Program-made: the position numbers and the translations under genes
Shown: piece after piece, positions 18,003 through 26,155 of the stretch
Numbering within the stretch: the first letter of the stretch is position 1
Layout: each line of letters starts with the position of its first letter
Source of the DNA: an uncultured Bacilli bacterium
GTDB taxonomy: Bacteria > Bacillota_I > Bacilli_A > RF39 > UBA660
Assembly (NCBI GenBank): GCA_934090795.1
Contig: CAKOJQ010000001.1
Span: 62,001 to 126,000, forward strand
Length of the DNA: 64,000 nt
Direction: 5' to 3'
The notes under the pieces: model-generated
Seen by the model: the letters and a program-made list of their open reading frames with translations, nothing else
Databases searched by the model: none
What the model was told of the DNA's origin: nothing

Positions 18003-18031
18003 TTGAAATTTCGTTTATTATTTGCTATTAT
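18003..18031 (+). promoter_or_regulatory. Promoter of the antisense RNA
   Basis: TTGAAA (18003-18008) and TATTAT (18026-18031) are separated by exactly 17 bp on the plus strand. A start near 18038 would give an RNA of roughly 105 nt ending at the 18110-18142 terminator. Confidence 0.65.
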
Positions 18032-18063
18032 GAATATGTAAGCAAGAATTACACAAATTAAAA

Positions 18064-18098
18064 AGGAACATCTAATTTTAGAGGTTAGGTGGTTACCA
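18064..18098 (+). repeat. Repeat pair DRa/DRb, plus-strand copy
   Basis: AGGAACATCTAATT (18064-18077) and GGTGGTTACCA (18088-18098). Near-identical copies lie on the opposite strand at 18267-18296. The arrangement makes the two convergent RNAs complementary at these sites. Confidence 0.75.
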
Positions 18099-18109
18099 AA
18101 AGTTTGGTT

Positions 18110-18142
18110 ATACCAAAACCCCCTGTGTTTTGGTATTTTTTT
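18110..18142 (+). terminator. Terminator shared by the convergent RNAs
   Basis: A perfect 10-bp stem ATACCAAAAC/GTTTTGGTAT with a 7-nt loop is followed by seven T on the plus strand. The minus-strand side has no T run, so termination of the toxin mRNA here would be weaker. Confidence 0.85.
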
Positions 18143-18143
18143 A

Positions 18144-18233
18144 TTAGTTAGCTACTTTGAAAAGTAACATAATTAATAAAATTATTATTATAAATAAATT
18201 AAATATTATAAAATATAACATTTTTTTACTCAT
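18144..18233 (-). CDS. Small hydrophobic peptide, putative type I toxin
   Basis: A 29-residue peptide starting MSKKMLYFIIF, with a continuous hydrophobic helix and a FKVAN tail. It has a GGGTGG ribosome-binding stretch a few bases before the ATG, its own promoter, and a convergent antisense RNA. Short membrane peptides with a basic N-terminus under antisense control are typical of type I toxins such as Fst, TxpA and BsrG. The sequence itself does not match Fst closely, so the family is assigned by locus architecture. Confidence 0.6.
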   Translation of the reverse strand: MSKKMLYFIIFNLFIIIILLIMLLFKVAN

Positions 18234-18266
18234 AACTACCACCCACTTTCTTTTATAGAATTTGAG

Positions 18267-18296
18267 TGGTAACCGCCAAAACAATTAGTTGTTCCT
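18267..18296 (-). repeat. Repeat pair DRa/DRb, minus-strand copy
   Basis: On the minus strand AGGAACAACTAATT (18283-18296) and GGCGGTTACCA (18267-18277). They match the plus-strand copies with one difference each and lie at the predicted 5' end of the toxin mRNA. Confidence 0.75.
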
Positions 18297-18303
18297 GAAG
18301 TTT

Positions 18304-18332
18304 ATTTTATCAAACAACATTTCGCTAGCCAA
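18304..18332 (-). promoter_or_regulatory. Promoter of the small toxin gene
   Basis: TTGGCT (18327-18332) and TAAAAT (18304-18309) on the minus strand are separated by 17 bp. The predicted start near 18297 places the DRa repeat at the very 5' end of the toxin mRNA, which has a leader of about 64 nt. Confidence 0.6.
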
Positions 18333-18333
18333 T

Positions 18334-18360
18334 AAAAAAATAACGTAAATTAGTTATTTT
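18334..18360 (-). terminator. Rho-independent terminator of 18371-19267
   Basis: AAAATAAC/GTTATTTT with an 8-nt loop and a run of T on the minus strand, ten bases behind the nucleotidyltransferase stop. Confidence 0.8.
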
Positions 18361-18370
18361 TATTTTGCTA

Positions 18371-19267
18371 TTAATTCCATAAATTATCAGGATATAGTCC
18401 TTGTTTAACCATTTCATTTATAGCGTTTACAAGTAATTCTTTATCTTCTTTATATGTCATTCCATACCAAACTGCTGTTGTCGATAAAGCTTTAACTTTT
18501 ATTTTATTATCTTTTATTCCTTTACAAACTACATCTGGTAGTAAATATTCACAAGTTTGTAAATTATCTTTGTTATCCTTAAAAAATATAGCAAATTCAT
18601 TTTCTAATAATTCAAATATTTTGGGAGTAAACGCAAACATATTCATTGAAACTAAACTATTATTTTCAATATAGAAACTATTCTCTTCATTTAAAGGTGT
18701 TGCTTTTATTAAATGTTGTTCCTTTTCTAAACTACTTTCAATTAAAGTATCTAAATAACCATTAGTTATTTTTAATACTCCTCTTTTTACTGCTCCAACA
18801 TTTGTTAATGTATTACCAGCTATATAACTTATATTAGCAAATTCATTATTATTTTGATTATTTTTTAGAAATTCACTTGCAACTTTAAATGCATCATAAC
18901 CATAAAAATCATCTGAATTTATAACTACAAAATTATTTTTAACAATATCTTTACAGCATAAAATTGCATGAGCAGTTCCTAGTGGCTTAATTCTAGTACT
19001 AGGTAATTTTACCCATTTTGGTACATTATTATTGTTTTGAAAAACATAAACAGTTTCTATATTTTTTTCAATTCTCTTTCCTATTGTTTCTCTAAATAAT
19101 TCATAATTTTCTTCTTTAATTATAAACACTACTCGATTAAATCCCGCTTTAATAGCATCATAAATAGAATAATCTATAATAAATTCTCCATTTTGATGTA
19201 CTTTTTCAATTTGTTTTAAACCACCAAATCTTGATCCCATTCCAGCTGCCATAATCACTAAATCCAT
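18371..19267 (-). CDS. Sugar-phosphate nucleotidyltransferase family protein
   Basis: The 298-residue protein begins VIMAAGMGSRFGGLKQ, the nucleotide-binding signature of NTP-transferase enzymes. It then has PLGTAHAILCCKD and the metal-binding VINSDDFYG. Enzymes of this fold join an NTP to a sugar or polyol phosphate. The C-terminal part (LEKEQHLIKATPLNEE) is not that of a named glucose or mannose enzyme, so the substrate is left open. It has a TAGGAG Shine-Dalgarno site, is a single-gene unit with its own terminator, and lies behind a two-component system. Confidence 0.82.
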   Translation of the reverse strand: MDLVIMAAGMGSRFGGLKQIEKVHQNGEFIIDYSIYDAIKAGFNRVVFIIKEENYELFRETIGKRIEKNIETVYVFQNNNNVPKWVKLPSTRIKPLGTAHAILCCKDIVKNNFVVINSDDFYGYDAFKVASEFLKNNQNNNEFANISYIAGNTLTNVGAVKRGVLKITNGYLDTLIESSLEKEQHLIKATPLNEENSFYIENNSLVSMNMFAFTPKIFELLENEFAIFFKDNKDNLQTCEYLLPDVVCKGIKDNKIKVKALSTTAVWYGMTYKEDKELLVNAINEMVKQGLYPDNLWN

Positions 19268-19329
19268 ACTTTTTAACTCCTATCTCTAATTAAATTATAT
19301 CTTATATTTATTTTATTGTAAAAATAATT

Positions 19330-20520
19330 TTATTTAAAATATTTAATTGTAAATGTTGTGCCATTTTCACTTGATTCAACACTTATTTTTCCATTTTGTT
19401 TTTCAATTATACTTTTAGATAAGGCAAGTCCAATACCTATGCTATCATAATCAGAATCTTTACCTTTATAAAATCTTTCAAATATATGATTAATATCTTC
19501 TTTAGCTATACCAGAACCAAAATCTTTAATTGTAATTTTAACATAAGCATTATTTTCACTACTTTCAATTAACACTTTATTATTTTCATATGAGTGTTCA
19601 ATTGAATTCTTTAAAATATTAGTTAATGCTTCTATTTGCCATTTATAATCACAATTAATAAATGAATCACTTAAATTAGTTTCTATTTTTACATTTTTTA
19701 AATCACTTAATAAGGATACATTTAAAATAGCTTCATTAATTATTTCCTTAACACTTCCCTTTTTACTTATAAATTTCACTGTGTTTGTATCTAATCTTGA
19801 TAATTTTAAAATTGATTTAACTAAAAAATTAATATTCATAACTTCTCTTTTCATATTTCTTAAGAAGTCTTCTCTAGTATTTTGATCCATATACTCATCA
19901 TCTAATAAGGTATCAATCATTATTAGAATACTTGTTAATGGAGTCTTTAATTGATGTGATATATCTTCTAAGCTTTCCTCTAGTTCTTTTTTATCTTTTT
20001 TAGATATTTCACTTATTTCATTTAACATAATAGTTGTCTTATATATTTCATTTTTAAGTAACGATAAATCTTCTTCATTAATATCTTTCATTTTAAAACT
20101 ATAATTTTTATTATTTATTTCTTCAATTATTTTTATAACTTCATTTATTTCTTTCCCTTTCCTTTTATCATTATTAATAATTATTGTTAGATATACTAAA
20201 CAAATAATTAAATATATAAACAATAGGATAATAAAGTAACTTACAAATATAGTTTTATTTTCTTTAATTAACACTATTCCGTCTAAATCAAAACTATATC
20301 TATTAAAAGTATTTGTTTTAACATTGTTTTTTATTATATCAAATATTTCATCATCTTTTATTTCAGGATATTTTTCTTTAATAGTGCTGATAATATTCAC
20401 TATTTTATTATTATAATTTTTATTTACTTGATAATATAACATGACATTAAGTAGAATAATAATTCCAAATGTTATTAAAGTAAACATTATTAATTTTGAA
20501 TATTTCTTTTTATTTTTCAT
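19330..20520 (-). CDS. Sensor histidine kinase
   Basis: The 396-residue kinase has two membrane helices (about 12-28 and 90-115) around a short outside loop of about 60 residues. The dimerisation/phosphoacceptor segment is EDISHQLKTPLTSIL with His189, and the ATPase domain has NILKNSIEHS (N box), KDFGSGI (G1) and SIGIGLALSKSII (G2). The ATG at 20520 is preferred to an upstream TTG. It overlaps the end of the regulator gene, so the two are coupled. The small sensor loop and the nearby ABC exporter suggest envelope or antimicrobial-peptide sensing, but this is only contextual. Confidence 0.93.
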   Translation of the reverse strand: MKNKKKYSKLIMFTLITFGIIILLNVMLYYQVNKNYNNKIVNIISTIKEKYPEIKDDEIFDIIKNNVKTNTFNRYSFDLDGIVLIKENKTIFVSYFIILLFIYLIICLVYLTIIINNDKRKGKEINEVIKIIEEINNKNYSFKMKDINEEDLSLLKNEIYKTTIMLNEISEISKKDKKELEESLEDISHQLKTPLTSILIMIDTLLDDEYMDQNTREDFLRNMKREVMNINFLVKSILKLSRLDTNTVKFISKKGSVKEIINEAILNVSLLSDLKNVKIETNLSDSFINCDYKWQIEALTNILKNSIEHSYENNKVLIESSENNAYVKITIKDFGSGIAKEDINHIFERFYKGKDSDYDSIGIGLALSKSIIEKQNGKISVESSENGTTFTIKYFK

Positions 20521-21172
20521 TGTCAATTCTATAACCTATCCCTTTTACTGTTATTATAATATCTGTATTAATTTTTTCTCTAATTCTTTTTAAGTAAACC
20601 GTAATTGTATGATCATCTACATCATTTCCAGTCCATTCCCATATTTTATCTAATAATAAATTACGAGTAACTACTTTATTGATATTATTAAATAATAAAT
20701 TTAGTATTTTTAGTTCTAATGAAGATAACTCTATTTTTTGATTATTCTTATAAACTTCCATTTTGTCATAATTGTAAGTTATATCTTTAATTTTAATTAT
20801 CGAATTATTAGTTTTTTTAATCATAATACGATTAATTCTAGTAAGTAATTCTTTCATACTAAATGGTTTAGTAATATATTCATTAACACCTAACTCTAAT
20901 CCTTTAACAACATTATCTTCATCATCAACAGCTGTTAAAATAATTGTTGGTATATTTAAATCTTTAATATTATTTTCATATAAATTAAAACCATTTCCAT
21001 CTGGTAAAGTTACATCTAAAATTATTAAATCAATCTTATTGTTACTATTTAAATAATTAATGGAATCACTTATATTTGTTTTTGCAACAACTTGATAATT
21101 ATTTTGTTCTAAATTATATTTTATCCCTTTAATTATACTAAGATTATCTTCAATTAATAAAATATTCATCAT
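20510..21172 (-). CDS. OmpR-family response regulator
   Basis: The 220-residue protein has a receiver domain (IEDN acidic pair, phosphoacceptor Asp53 in LILDVTLPDGNG, conserved Lys in ITKPFSMKEL). A winged-helix DNA-binding domain follows (SLELKILNLLFNN, DDHTITVYLKRIREK, GIGYRI). An AAAGGA Shine-Dalgarno site precedes the double ATG. It is the partner of the kinase at 19330-20520, with overlapping reading frames. The ORF6N gene lies upstream on the same strand, 15 bp away. Confidence 0.95.
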   Translation of the reverse strand: MMNILLIEDNLSIIKGIKYNLEQNNYQVVAKTNISDSINYLNSNNKIDLIILDVTLPDGNGFNLYENNIKDLNIPTIILTAVDDEDNVVKGLELGVNEYITKPFSMKELLTRINRIMIKKTNNSIIKIKDITYNYDKMEVYKNNQKIELSSLELKILNLLFNNINKVVTRNLLLDKIWEWTGNDVDDHTITVYLKRIREKINTDIIITVKGIGYRIDNEK

Positions 21173-21187
21173 TATTTTCCTTTCTTT

Positions 21188-22039
21188 TTAATTAATATTT
21201 AATGTATTTATAATTTGTTCTAAATAATTTATATCATTAAATTCACAAATTGCAAAACATTTTTTACCTAAATCTTTAAAACTTGCTCCACATGTATATA
21301 ATTTACTTCTATCTAATATAATAAAACGATCATGAAATGAGTTATTATCTATAAACTCAACATTTTTATATTGCTTTGTATATTTTTCTTTAAGAACACT
21401 ATCAACATTTTTAGAAACTATAATAATTTTTAAATTTATATCTTTAAGAATATCTAATAATTCTTTGCTAGCATAATTATCAATAATTATTATTTCATTT
21501 TTTGCTTTATTTAAGATATCTATAAGAATTGAATAAGCATCATATATTTGACCTTCAAAAAATATTTTCTTTATTCTTTGTTCTTTAAATGAATCTAAGG
21601 TATTTTCAAGTAATTGAATTCTATTTTCATGATTTAACAATAATTCATTAGTGTTAAAATTATTAACAAAATATCTTCTCATTTTAACAAAAGCATCAAT
21701 GATTTGGATATTTACTTTTACAGCTATATCACTTTTTAATAAACCTGATAACATCATAATTCCTTGTTCAGTTAGAACATATGGAAGATATCTATTACCT
21801 CCGTGATTTTTATCACTTGAGATCACAATTTGTGATCTCAAGTTCATTATTTCTTCGTCCGTTAGTTGAAAACAAAATGTACTTGGAAATCTATCCATAT
21901 TTCTTTTAATTACTTCATTTAATCGCTTAGTTTCAATTTGATATAATGTGGCAACATCCGAAGATAACATTACTTGCACTCCTCTTACTTCAAAAATCAT
22001 ATTTTCTATTTGTTTATCTTTTATTATAATTTCATTCAT
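21188..22039 (-). CDS. ORF6N-domain DNA-binding protein with C-terminal PLD-like region
   Basis: The 283-residue protein has the ORF6N domain (about 10-100): FEVRGVQVMLSSDVATLYQIETKRLNE, NMDRFPSTFCFQLT, LRSQIVISS and RYLPYVLTEQGIMML. A helical linker follows, then a C-terminal half with NEIIIIDNYAS and FHDRFIILDRSKLYTCGASFKDLG, a phospholipase-D-like fold common in these proteins. ORF6N proteins are phage- and mobile-element-associated and thought to bind DNA; their action is not settled. The codons for residues 66-75 contain a perfect 27-bp odd palindrome, and six related palindromes fill the 355-bp leader. A GAGGG Shine-Dalgarno sequence precedes the ATG. Confidence 0.88.
   Translation of the reverse strand: MNEIIIKDKQIENMIFEVRGVQVMLSSDVATLYQIETKRLNEVIKRNMDRFPSTFCFQLTDEEIMNLRSQIVISSDKNHGGNRYLPYVLTEQGIMMLSGLLKSDIAVKVNIQIIDAFVKMRRYFVNNFNTNELLLNHENRIQLLENTLDSFKEQRIKKIFFEGQIYDAYSILIDILNKAKNEIIIIDNYASKELLDILKDINLKIIIVSKNVDSVLKEKYTKQYKNVEFIDNNSFHDRFIILDRSKLYTCGASFKDLGKKCFAICEFNDINYLEQIINTLNIN
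21816..21842. repeat. Palindrome G, inside the ORF6N coding sequence
   Basis: Twelve-base arms CTTGAGATCACA/TGTGATCTCAAG around an ATT centre, with no mismatch. On the minus strand it encodes LRSQIVISS. It belongs to the same family as the six palindromes at 22069-22390 and those at 32208 and 34219. Confidence 0.95.
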
Positions 22040-22068
22040 TAAACCCTCGTTTTCTATTACAAATCATG

Positions 22069-22095
22069 TTCAAAGTCACATTTTGTGACCTTGAA
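22069..22095. repeat. Palindrome A in the ORF6N leader
   Basis: Arms TTCAAAGTCACA/TGTGACCTTGAA around TTT, one arm mismatch. Read on the minus strand one frame gives RSQNVTLN, a variant of the ORF6N peptide. Confidence 0.9.
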
Positions 22096-22118
22096 GAATA
22101 TTTTTTAAGTATTTACAC

Positions 22119-22143
22119 TTGAGGTCGCAATTTGCGACCTCAA
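22119..22143. repeat. Palindrome B in the ORF6N leader
   Basis: Arms TTGAGGTCGCA/TGCGACCTCAA around ATT, perfect. The minus strand reads LRSQIATSS in one frame. Confidence 0.95.
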
Positions 22144-22167
22144 ATTTAGAATCGCATTCTTTTCTTG

Positions 22168-22194
22168 TTCAAGGTCGCGAATTGCGACCTCGAA
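22168..22194. repeat. Palindrome C in the ORF6N leader
   Basis: Arms TTCAAGGTCGC/GCGACCTCGAA around GAATT, one mismatch. The minus strand reads RSQFATLN in one frame. Confidence 0.9.
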
Positions 22195-22239
22195 GATTAA
22201 TTACACTATTATATTAAACTTTTGGTATAACTTTTTCAT

Positions 22240-22266
22240 CTTGAGATCACAATTTGTGACCTCAAG
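22240..22266. repeat. Palindrome D in the ORF6N leader
   Basis: Arms CTTGAGATCACA/TGTGACCTCAAG around ATT, one mismatch. The minus strand reads LRSQIVIS in one frame. Confidence 0.92.
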
Positions 22267-22304
22267 TTTGTACAATAAATATTAATTTTAGCATATTTCT
22301 TTTC

Positions 22305-22331
22305 TTTAAAATCACAATTTGTGATTTTAAA
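22305..22331. repeat. Palindrome E in the ORF6N leader
   Basis: Arms TTTAAAATCACA/TGTGATTTTAAA around ATT, perfect. The minus strand reads LKSQIVILK in one frame. Confidence 0.92.
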
Positions 22332-22363
22332 AGTTAAATAATCATACTTTATAATGATTTTTG

Positions 22364-22390
22364 TTTAAGGTCGCAATTTGCGACCTTAAA
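22364..22390. repeat. Palindrome F, between the XRE gene and the ORF6N leader
   Basis: Arms TTTAAGGTCGCA/TGCGACCTTAAA around ATT, perfect. It ends 5 bp before the XRE stop. The minus strand reads LRSQIATLN in one frame. The rest of the 22040-22394 gap holds no gene. Confidence 0.95.
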
Positions 22391-22394
22391 AATA

Positions 22395-22652
22395 TTATTT
22401 ACATTTATCTTTATCGTTATCTATTTTTTCTATTTTTAAAGTATATCCTAGAGGTCCTAAAATTCTTAACACACTTTTAATATTTGGTGGATATATTCCT
22501 CTTTCAATTTTAGCAATTTTATCTCTTAAAACATGAGATTTATCAGCCATTTCTTGTTGAGTTAATCCTAACTCATGTCTTAAACAGACAAAATCAAAGT
22601 TAAAATCTTGATATAATATTTCTTCTAATTCAGATTCATAACTACTTTTCAC
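22395..22652 (-). CDS. XRE-family helix-turn-helix regulator
   Basis: The 85-residue protein has one Cro/CI-type helix-turn-helix (LRHELGLTQQEMADKSHVLRDKIAKIERG). This is followed by YPPNIKSVLRILGPLGYTLKI, typical of small HigA-like antitoxins and regulators. The start is GTG at 22652 with GGTGAT just upstream. No toxin gene flanks it. The palindrome array begins 5 bp behind its stop, so read-through transcription would carry the array as leader RNA into the ORF6N gene. Confidence 0.85.
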   Translation of the reverse strand: MKSSYESELEEILYQDFNFDFVCLRHELGLTQQEMADKSHVLRDKIAKIERGIYPPNIKSVLRILGPLGYTLKIEKIDNDKDKCK

Positions 22653-22717
22653 ATAATCACCACTTTAAGAATATCATCATTGTTCTATATATGCAACATA
22701 TAATTATAGTGACTTTA

Positions 22718-22743
22718 GAAAAAACTCTCCCTAAGGAAAGTTT
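22718..22743 (-). terminator. Rho-independent terminator of the ABC exporter operon
   Basis: AAACTTTCC/GGAGAGTTT (one G-U) with a TTAG loop and following T residues on the minus strand, right behind the permease stop. Confidence 0.85.
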
Positions 22744-25331
22744 TATATATTTTCATTTCTAATAGTTTCAATCGTGTTTTGTTTATTTATTTTACTAATA
22801 GAATACTTCATTAATAAACTTATTAATAATAATACAAATATACTAGAAATTATAATTCCATTAAATGGTACTTCAAATTTTAAGTCTTCATTTTGACTTA
22901 ATAATAAATATATAACATATGATATTGCTAAACCAATTGGTATTCCAAAGATAAGTGACTTAGTACATACAAAGATACTTTCTAATCTAATCATTCTATT
23001 AAATTCTTTAGATGTCATACCAACTGATTTTAACATAGCAAACTCTGGTTTTCTTAATTCCATACTAGTTGTTATAGTATTAAATATATTAGTAACACTT
23101 ATTAAAGTTATAACTGTAATAAAACCATATAAGAATATACCAATTAATAATATTAAATTTCGCATTATTCTAACATTTTCTTCTTTATTATCTACAGAAT
23201 ATCTTTCATCTTTTAAAATCTTATCAATATCATCTTGTAACTTACTAGCATCTGTACTATCAAAATAAACATCATAATTACTGCTTACACCATTAATTCT
23301 ATCGTAATATTCATCACTTACTACAATATAAACATCAGCATCATTTCTTTGAAGACCAAATGGACGAACATCAGATATTGCACCAATTGATAAACTAACA
23401 TTGACATCACCAGATGTAAGACGTAAATCAGTGCTTACTATATCACCTTTATTATATTTATATAATCTGTCTTGTTTAATAATTAATTTTTCTTCACTAA
23501 GTAAATCATATTCGATTTCATCAACCAATATCCCCTTATCTTTAACATCATCATAATTCAAATTTAAGGATTTAAGATATTTTTTATATGCTTCCTCTCC
23601 AATTGATACAATATAAATATTGTCATTAATATTTTCATGTTCAATATTATATTTAGGATTATTAAACGTTCCGTTTGTTGTTCTAATAATACTATAATTT
23701 TTAATATTATCTAATTTAACTGTTTGATTAATTTTATTAATAATATTTTTTTCTTCATTATTTTTAATATAATAATTAATGTTATATTCAGTAGCATTAA
23801 CTTCTTGTTTAATTTCACTCATAAAAGCATTCATAAAGTAAGTTAAAGCAATAAATACTAGAACTGAAATGGTTAAAGATACGATAGTTGTACGATAACT
23901 CTTTTTATTTCTTTTAATATTTTTATATGATATTTCTCCACCTACTCCAAATATTTTATTAATTAATTTAGGTGTCTTTAATTTTTTACTCTTTAATTTT
24001 AAATTAGCGCTATTTCTAATTGAATCAATGGGACTTATTTTAGATGCTTTTCTTGCACTTTTAAGAGCAGATAAATAAATTGTTATAATACCTAATAGAA
24101 TTGCAACTATATATGATATTACAGAATATGATAGAACCATATTAAGTCCACCAGTTAATGAATCTTTAAGTAAAATATTACAGACAATTATTAAAATATA
24201 AGATGCAATAAATCCAAGTAATAACCCCAAAGGAATACCAATTAAACCTAAGATAGTTGCTTCATAAAAGACATTACTTTTAATTTGTTTTTTAGTTGCT
24301 CCAATACTTCTAAGCATCCCATACTGTTTAATTTTTTCAGTTATTGAAATATCAAAACTATTTTTAATACAAAATACGGAAGTAAACACTATAATAATGC
24401 AAACAACTATTACAACATAACCTAAATTACCAATTCCACTATTTCTTATAGGATCAGTTTCCAAAGCAATCAAATAGCTATTAAAATCGGTTCCATACCT
24501 TGCTTTATCAAGTTCTTCACGAACCTTAATTAACTCTTCTTCATTATCAAAACTACCATAATAATATTTGTTAAGAACATCTGCATTAACTCCAATAATA
24601 TCAGCAGTAACTTTTATATGATTTTTACTACCAGCTTTATTATATTTAGCATAAACATTCACATTTCCAGTAAAATTATTATCATCAATATAGCTTATAA
24701 ATGTATAACCAGGTGCAATGTATGGTTCAATATTAGTTGCTGATCTTTCATAAACTCCAACTATTTTATATGTCTTTTGCTTAGTATTAATAATCTTTTC
24801 ATTATCGGCATCATAACCATCATATTGATTTAATTTATAAGTGCCAGATACCCTCTCGCCAACTTCTAGAGTAATTTCTTTGTTATTTTCAATATCCATT
24901 CTTCCATTTGTTTTTAAATGAGTAGGTATTATAATTTCATCTTCGTTTTGTGGTAAACGTCCACTTGTTAATCTAATTGATAAATTTTCTAAAGCACCTT
25001 TATCAAAGCCCATTACATAGGCATATGGTTTACCACTATTTTTAGAATCCTTTAAAGGAGCATATCCTATTTCTTTAGTTAAATAAACGTCTTCAACACC
25101 ATTATTATTCTTTATGTTTTTAACATCATCACTTGGAACATCCATAAATTCGACATGGAAATCACCTTTAACATATTTTTCATAAACTACTAAAGATTTT
25201 AATCCACTAGCATACATAGTTGCAACTGCAGTTACTAATGCAACGGATAACATAATTCCGATGATGGTTACAATGGTTCTTTTTTTATTTAATTTTAAAT
25301 TTTTAATAGTTAATTTTTTTAGTAAGTTCAT
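22743..25331 (-). CDS. ABC transporter permease, FtsX/MacB type
   Basis: The 862-residue protein has an N-terminal membrane helix (about 18-45), a large outside domain (about 50-290) and three helices around 300-440. A second FtsX unit follows, with a helix near 480, an outside domain, and helices around 730-850. Conserved FtsX-type segments ITEKIKQYGMLRSIGATKKQI and MELRKPEFAMLKSVGMTSKEF appear in the two halves. This two-unit form is common for Firmicutes exporters of antimicrobial peptides or lipids. It starts 2 bp behind the ATPase gene. The cargo is unknown; the nearby two-component system is a possible regulator. Confidence 0.92.
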   Translation of the reverse strand: MNLLKKLTIKNLKLNKKRTIVTIIGIMLSVALVTAVATMYASGLKSLVVYEKYVKGDFHVEFMDVPSDDVKNIKNNNGVEDVYLTKEIGYAPLKDSKNSGKPYAYVMGFDKGALENLSIRLTSGRLPQNEDEIIIPTHLKTNGRMDIENNKEITLEVGERVSGTYKLNQYDGYDADNEKIINTKQKTYKIVGVYERSATNIEPYIAPGYTFISYIDDNNFTGNVNVYAKYNKAGSKNHIKVTADIIGVNADVLNKYYYGSFDNEEELIKVREELDKARYGTDFNSYLIALETDPIRNSGIGNLGYVVIVVCIIIVFTSVFCIKNSFDISITEKIKQYGMLRSIGATKKQIKSNVFYEATILGLIGIPLGLLLGFIASYILIIVCNILLKDSLTGGLNMVLSYSVISYIVAILLGIITIYLSALKSARKASKISPIDSIRNSANLKLKSKKLKTPKLINKIFGVGGEISYKNIKRNKKSYRTTIVSLTISVLVFIALTYFMNAFMSEIKQEVNATEYNINYYIKNNEEKNIINKINQTVKLDNIKNYSIIRTTNGTFNNPKYNIEHENINDNIYIVSIGEEAYKKYLKSLNLNYDDVKDKGILVDEIEYDLLSEEKLIIKQDRLYKYNKGDIVSTDLRLTSGDVNVSLSIGAISDVRPFGLQRNDADVYIVVSDEYYDRINGVSSNYDVYFDSTDASKLQDDIDKILKDERYSVDNKEENVRIMRNLILLIGIFLYGFITVITLISVTNIFNTITTSMELRKPEFAMLKSVGMTSKEFNRMIRLESIFVCTKSLIFGIPIGLAISYVIYLLLSQNEDLKFEVPFNGIIISSIFVLLLISLLMKYSISKINKQNTIETIRNENI

Positions 25332-25333
25332 AG

Positions 25334-26002
25334 TTATTCACCTACTATTTTTCCATCTTCAATTTTAATAATTCGATCAGCACAAGCAGCGATTTCCATA
25401 TTATGAGTAATCATTATAATTGTTTGTTTTAATTCTTTATTTGTTTTTTTAAGAAGTGCTACTATTTCATCACTTGATTTTGAATCTAAATTTCCGGTTG
25501 GTTCATCTGCAAGTATTATACTTGGATTTGTAATTAATGCCCTACCTATACTTGTTCTTTGTTGTTGTCCGCCTGATAACTCATTTGGCAAATGATTTTT
25601 TCTAGCTTCTAAACCTAAAAGTTTAATCATATCATTAAGTTTAGTTTTATCAGGTGTTCTTCCATCTAACGCAAGTGGTAAAGTAATGTTTTCTTCGACA
25701 TTAAGAATTGGAATTAAGTTATAAAACTGATATATTAATCCAACTTGTCTTCTTCTAAATATAGCAAGCTTATCATCATCAAATTTATAAATATCCTGTC
25801 CATTAACATAAACTTTACCACTTGTTGGTCTATCTACTCCACCAATTAAATGTAAAAGAGTTGACTTACCACTACCTGATGCTCCTACAATAGCAACAAA
25901 TTCTCCTTTTTCAACACTAAAAGATACATGATCAAGAGCAACAACTTTAGTACTATCTTTACCATATACTTTAGTTAAATTTTCAACTTTTAATATTTCC
26001 AT
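25334..26002 (-). CDS. ABC transporter ATP-binding protein, LolD/MacB type
   Basis: The 222-residue ATPase has Walker A GASGSGKST, Q-loop IYQFYNLIP, signature LSGGQQQR, Walker B ILADEPTG and switch-histidine MITHNMEIA. It is the single-domain ATPase that drives the FtsX-type permease encoded 2 bp downstream. An AAAGGAAG Shine-Dalgarno sequence precedes the ATG. Confidence 0.96.
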   Translation of the reverse strand: MEILKVENLTKVYGKDSTKVVALDHVSFSVEKGEFVAIVGASGSGKSTLLHLIGGVDRPTSGKVYVNGQDIYKFDDDKLAIFRRRQVGLIYQFYNLIPILNVEENITLPLALDGRTPDKTKLNDMIKLLGLEARKNHLPNELSGGQQQRTSIGRALITNPSIILADEPTGNLDSKSSDEIVALLKKTNKELKQTIIMITHNMEIAACADRIIKIEDGKIVGE

Positions 26003-26155
26003 ATAATCTTCCTTTCAACAATTAAGTTATATCACACTAAAAGTTACAATTAAGTTACATTTTGTTATTTTAATATTGTTTTTCTTTTAATTCATACCAT
26101 GTAAATAAATTTAAATTTACTATAATTCTATTTTAAATACCAAATATAATGAGAT

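Larger units (their letters stand above)
18038..18142 (+). ncRNA. Predicted antitoxin RNA of a par/Fst-like type I toxin locus
   Basis: A consensus promoter and a strong terminator bracket about 105 bp on the plus strand with no open reading frame. It is convergent with a 29-residue hydrophobic peptide gene whose transcript would end in the same hairpin. Both RNAs carry the same two short repeats near their 5' halves (AGGAACAWCTAATT and GGYGGTTACCA), so they are complementary there in trans. This is the design of the enterococcal par (RNA II/RNA I) locus. The exact ends are estimated. Confidence 0.6.

Noticed and set aside
22069..22390. Regularly recurring short repeats that could suggest a CRISPR array
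   Set aside because: The repeats are palindromes of different sequence, spaced irregularly (centres about 49, 50, 72, 65 and 59 bp apart), with no identical repeat unit and no cas genes.
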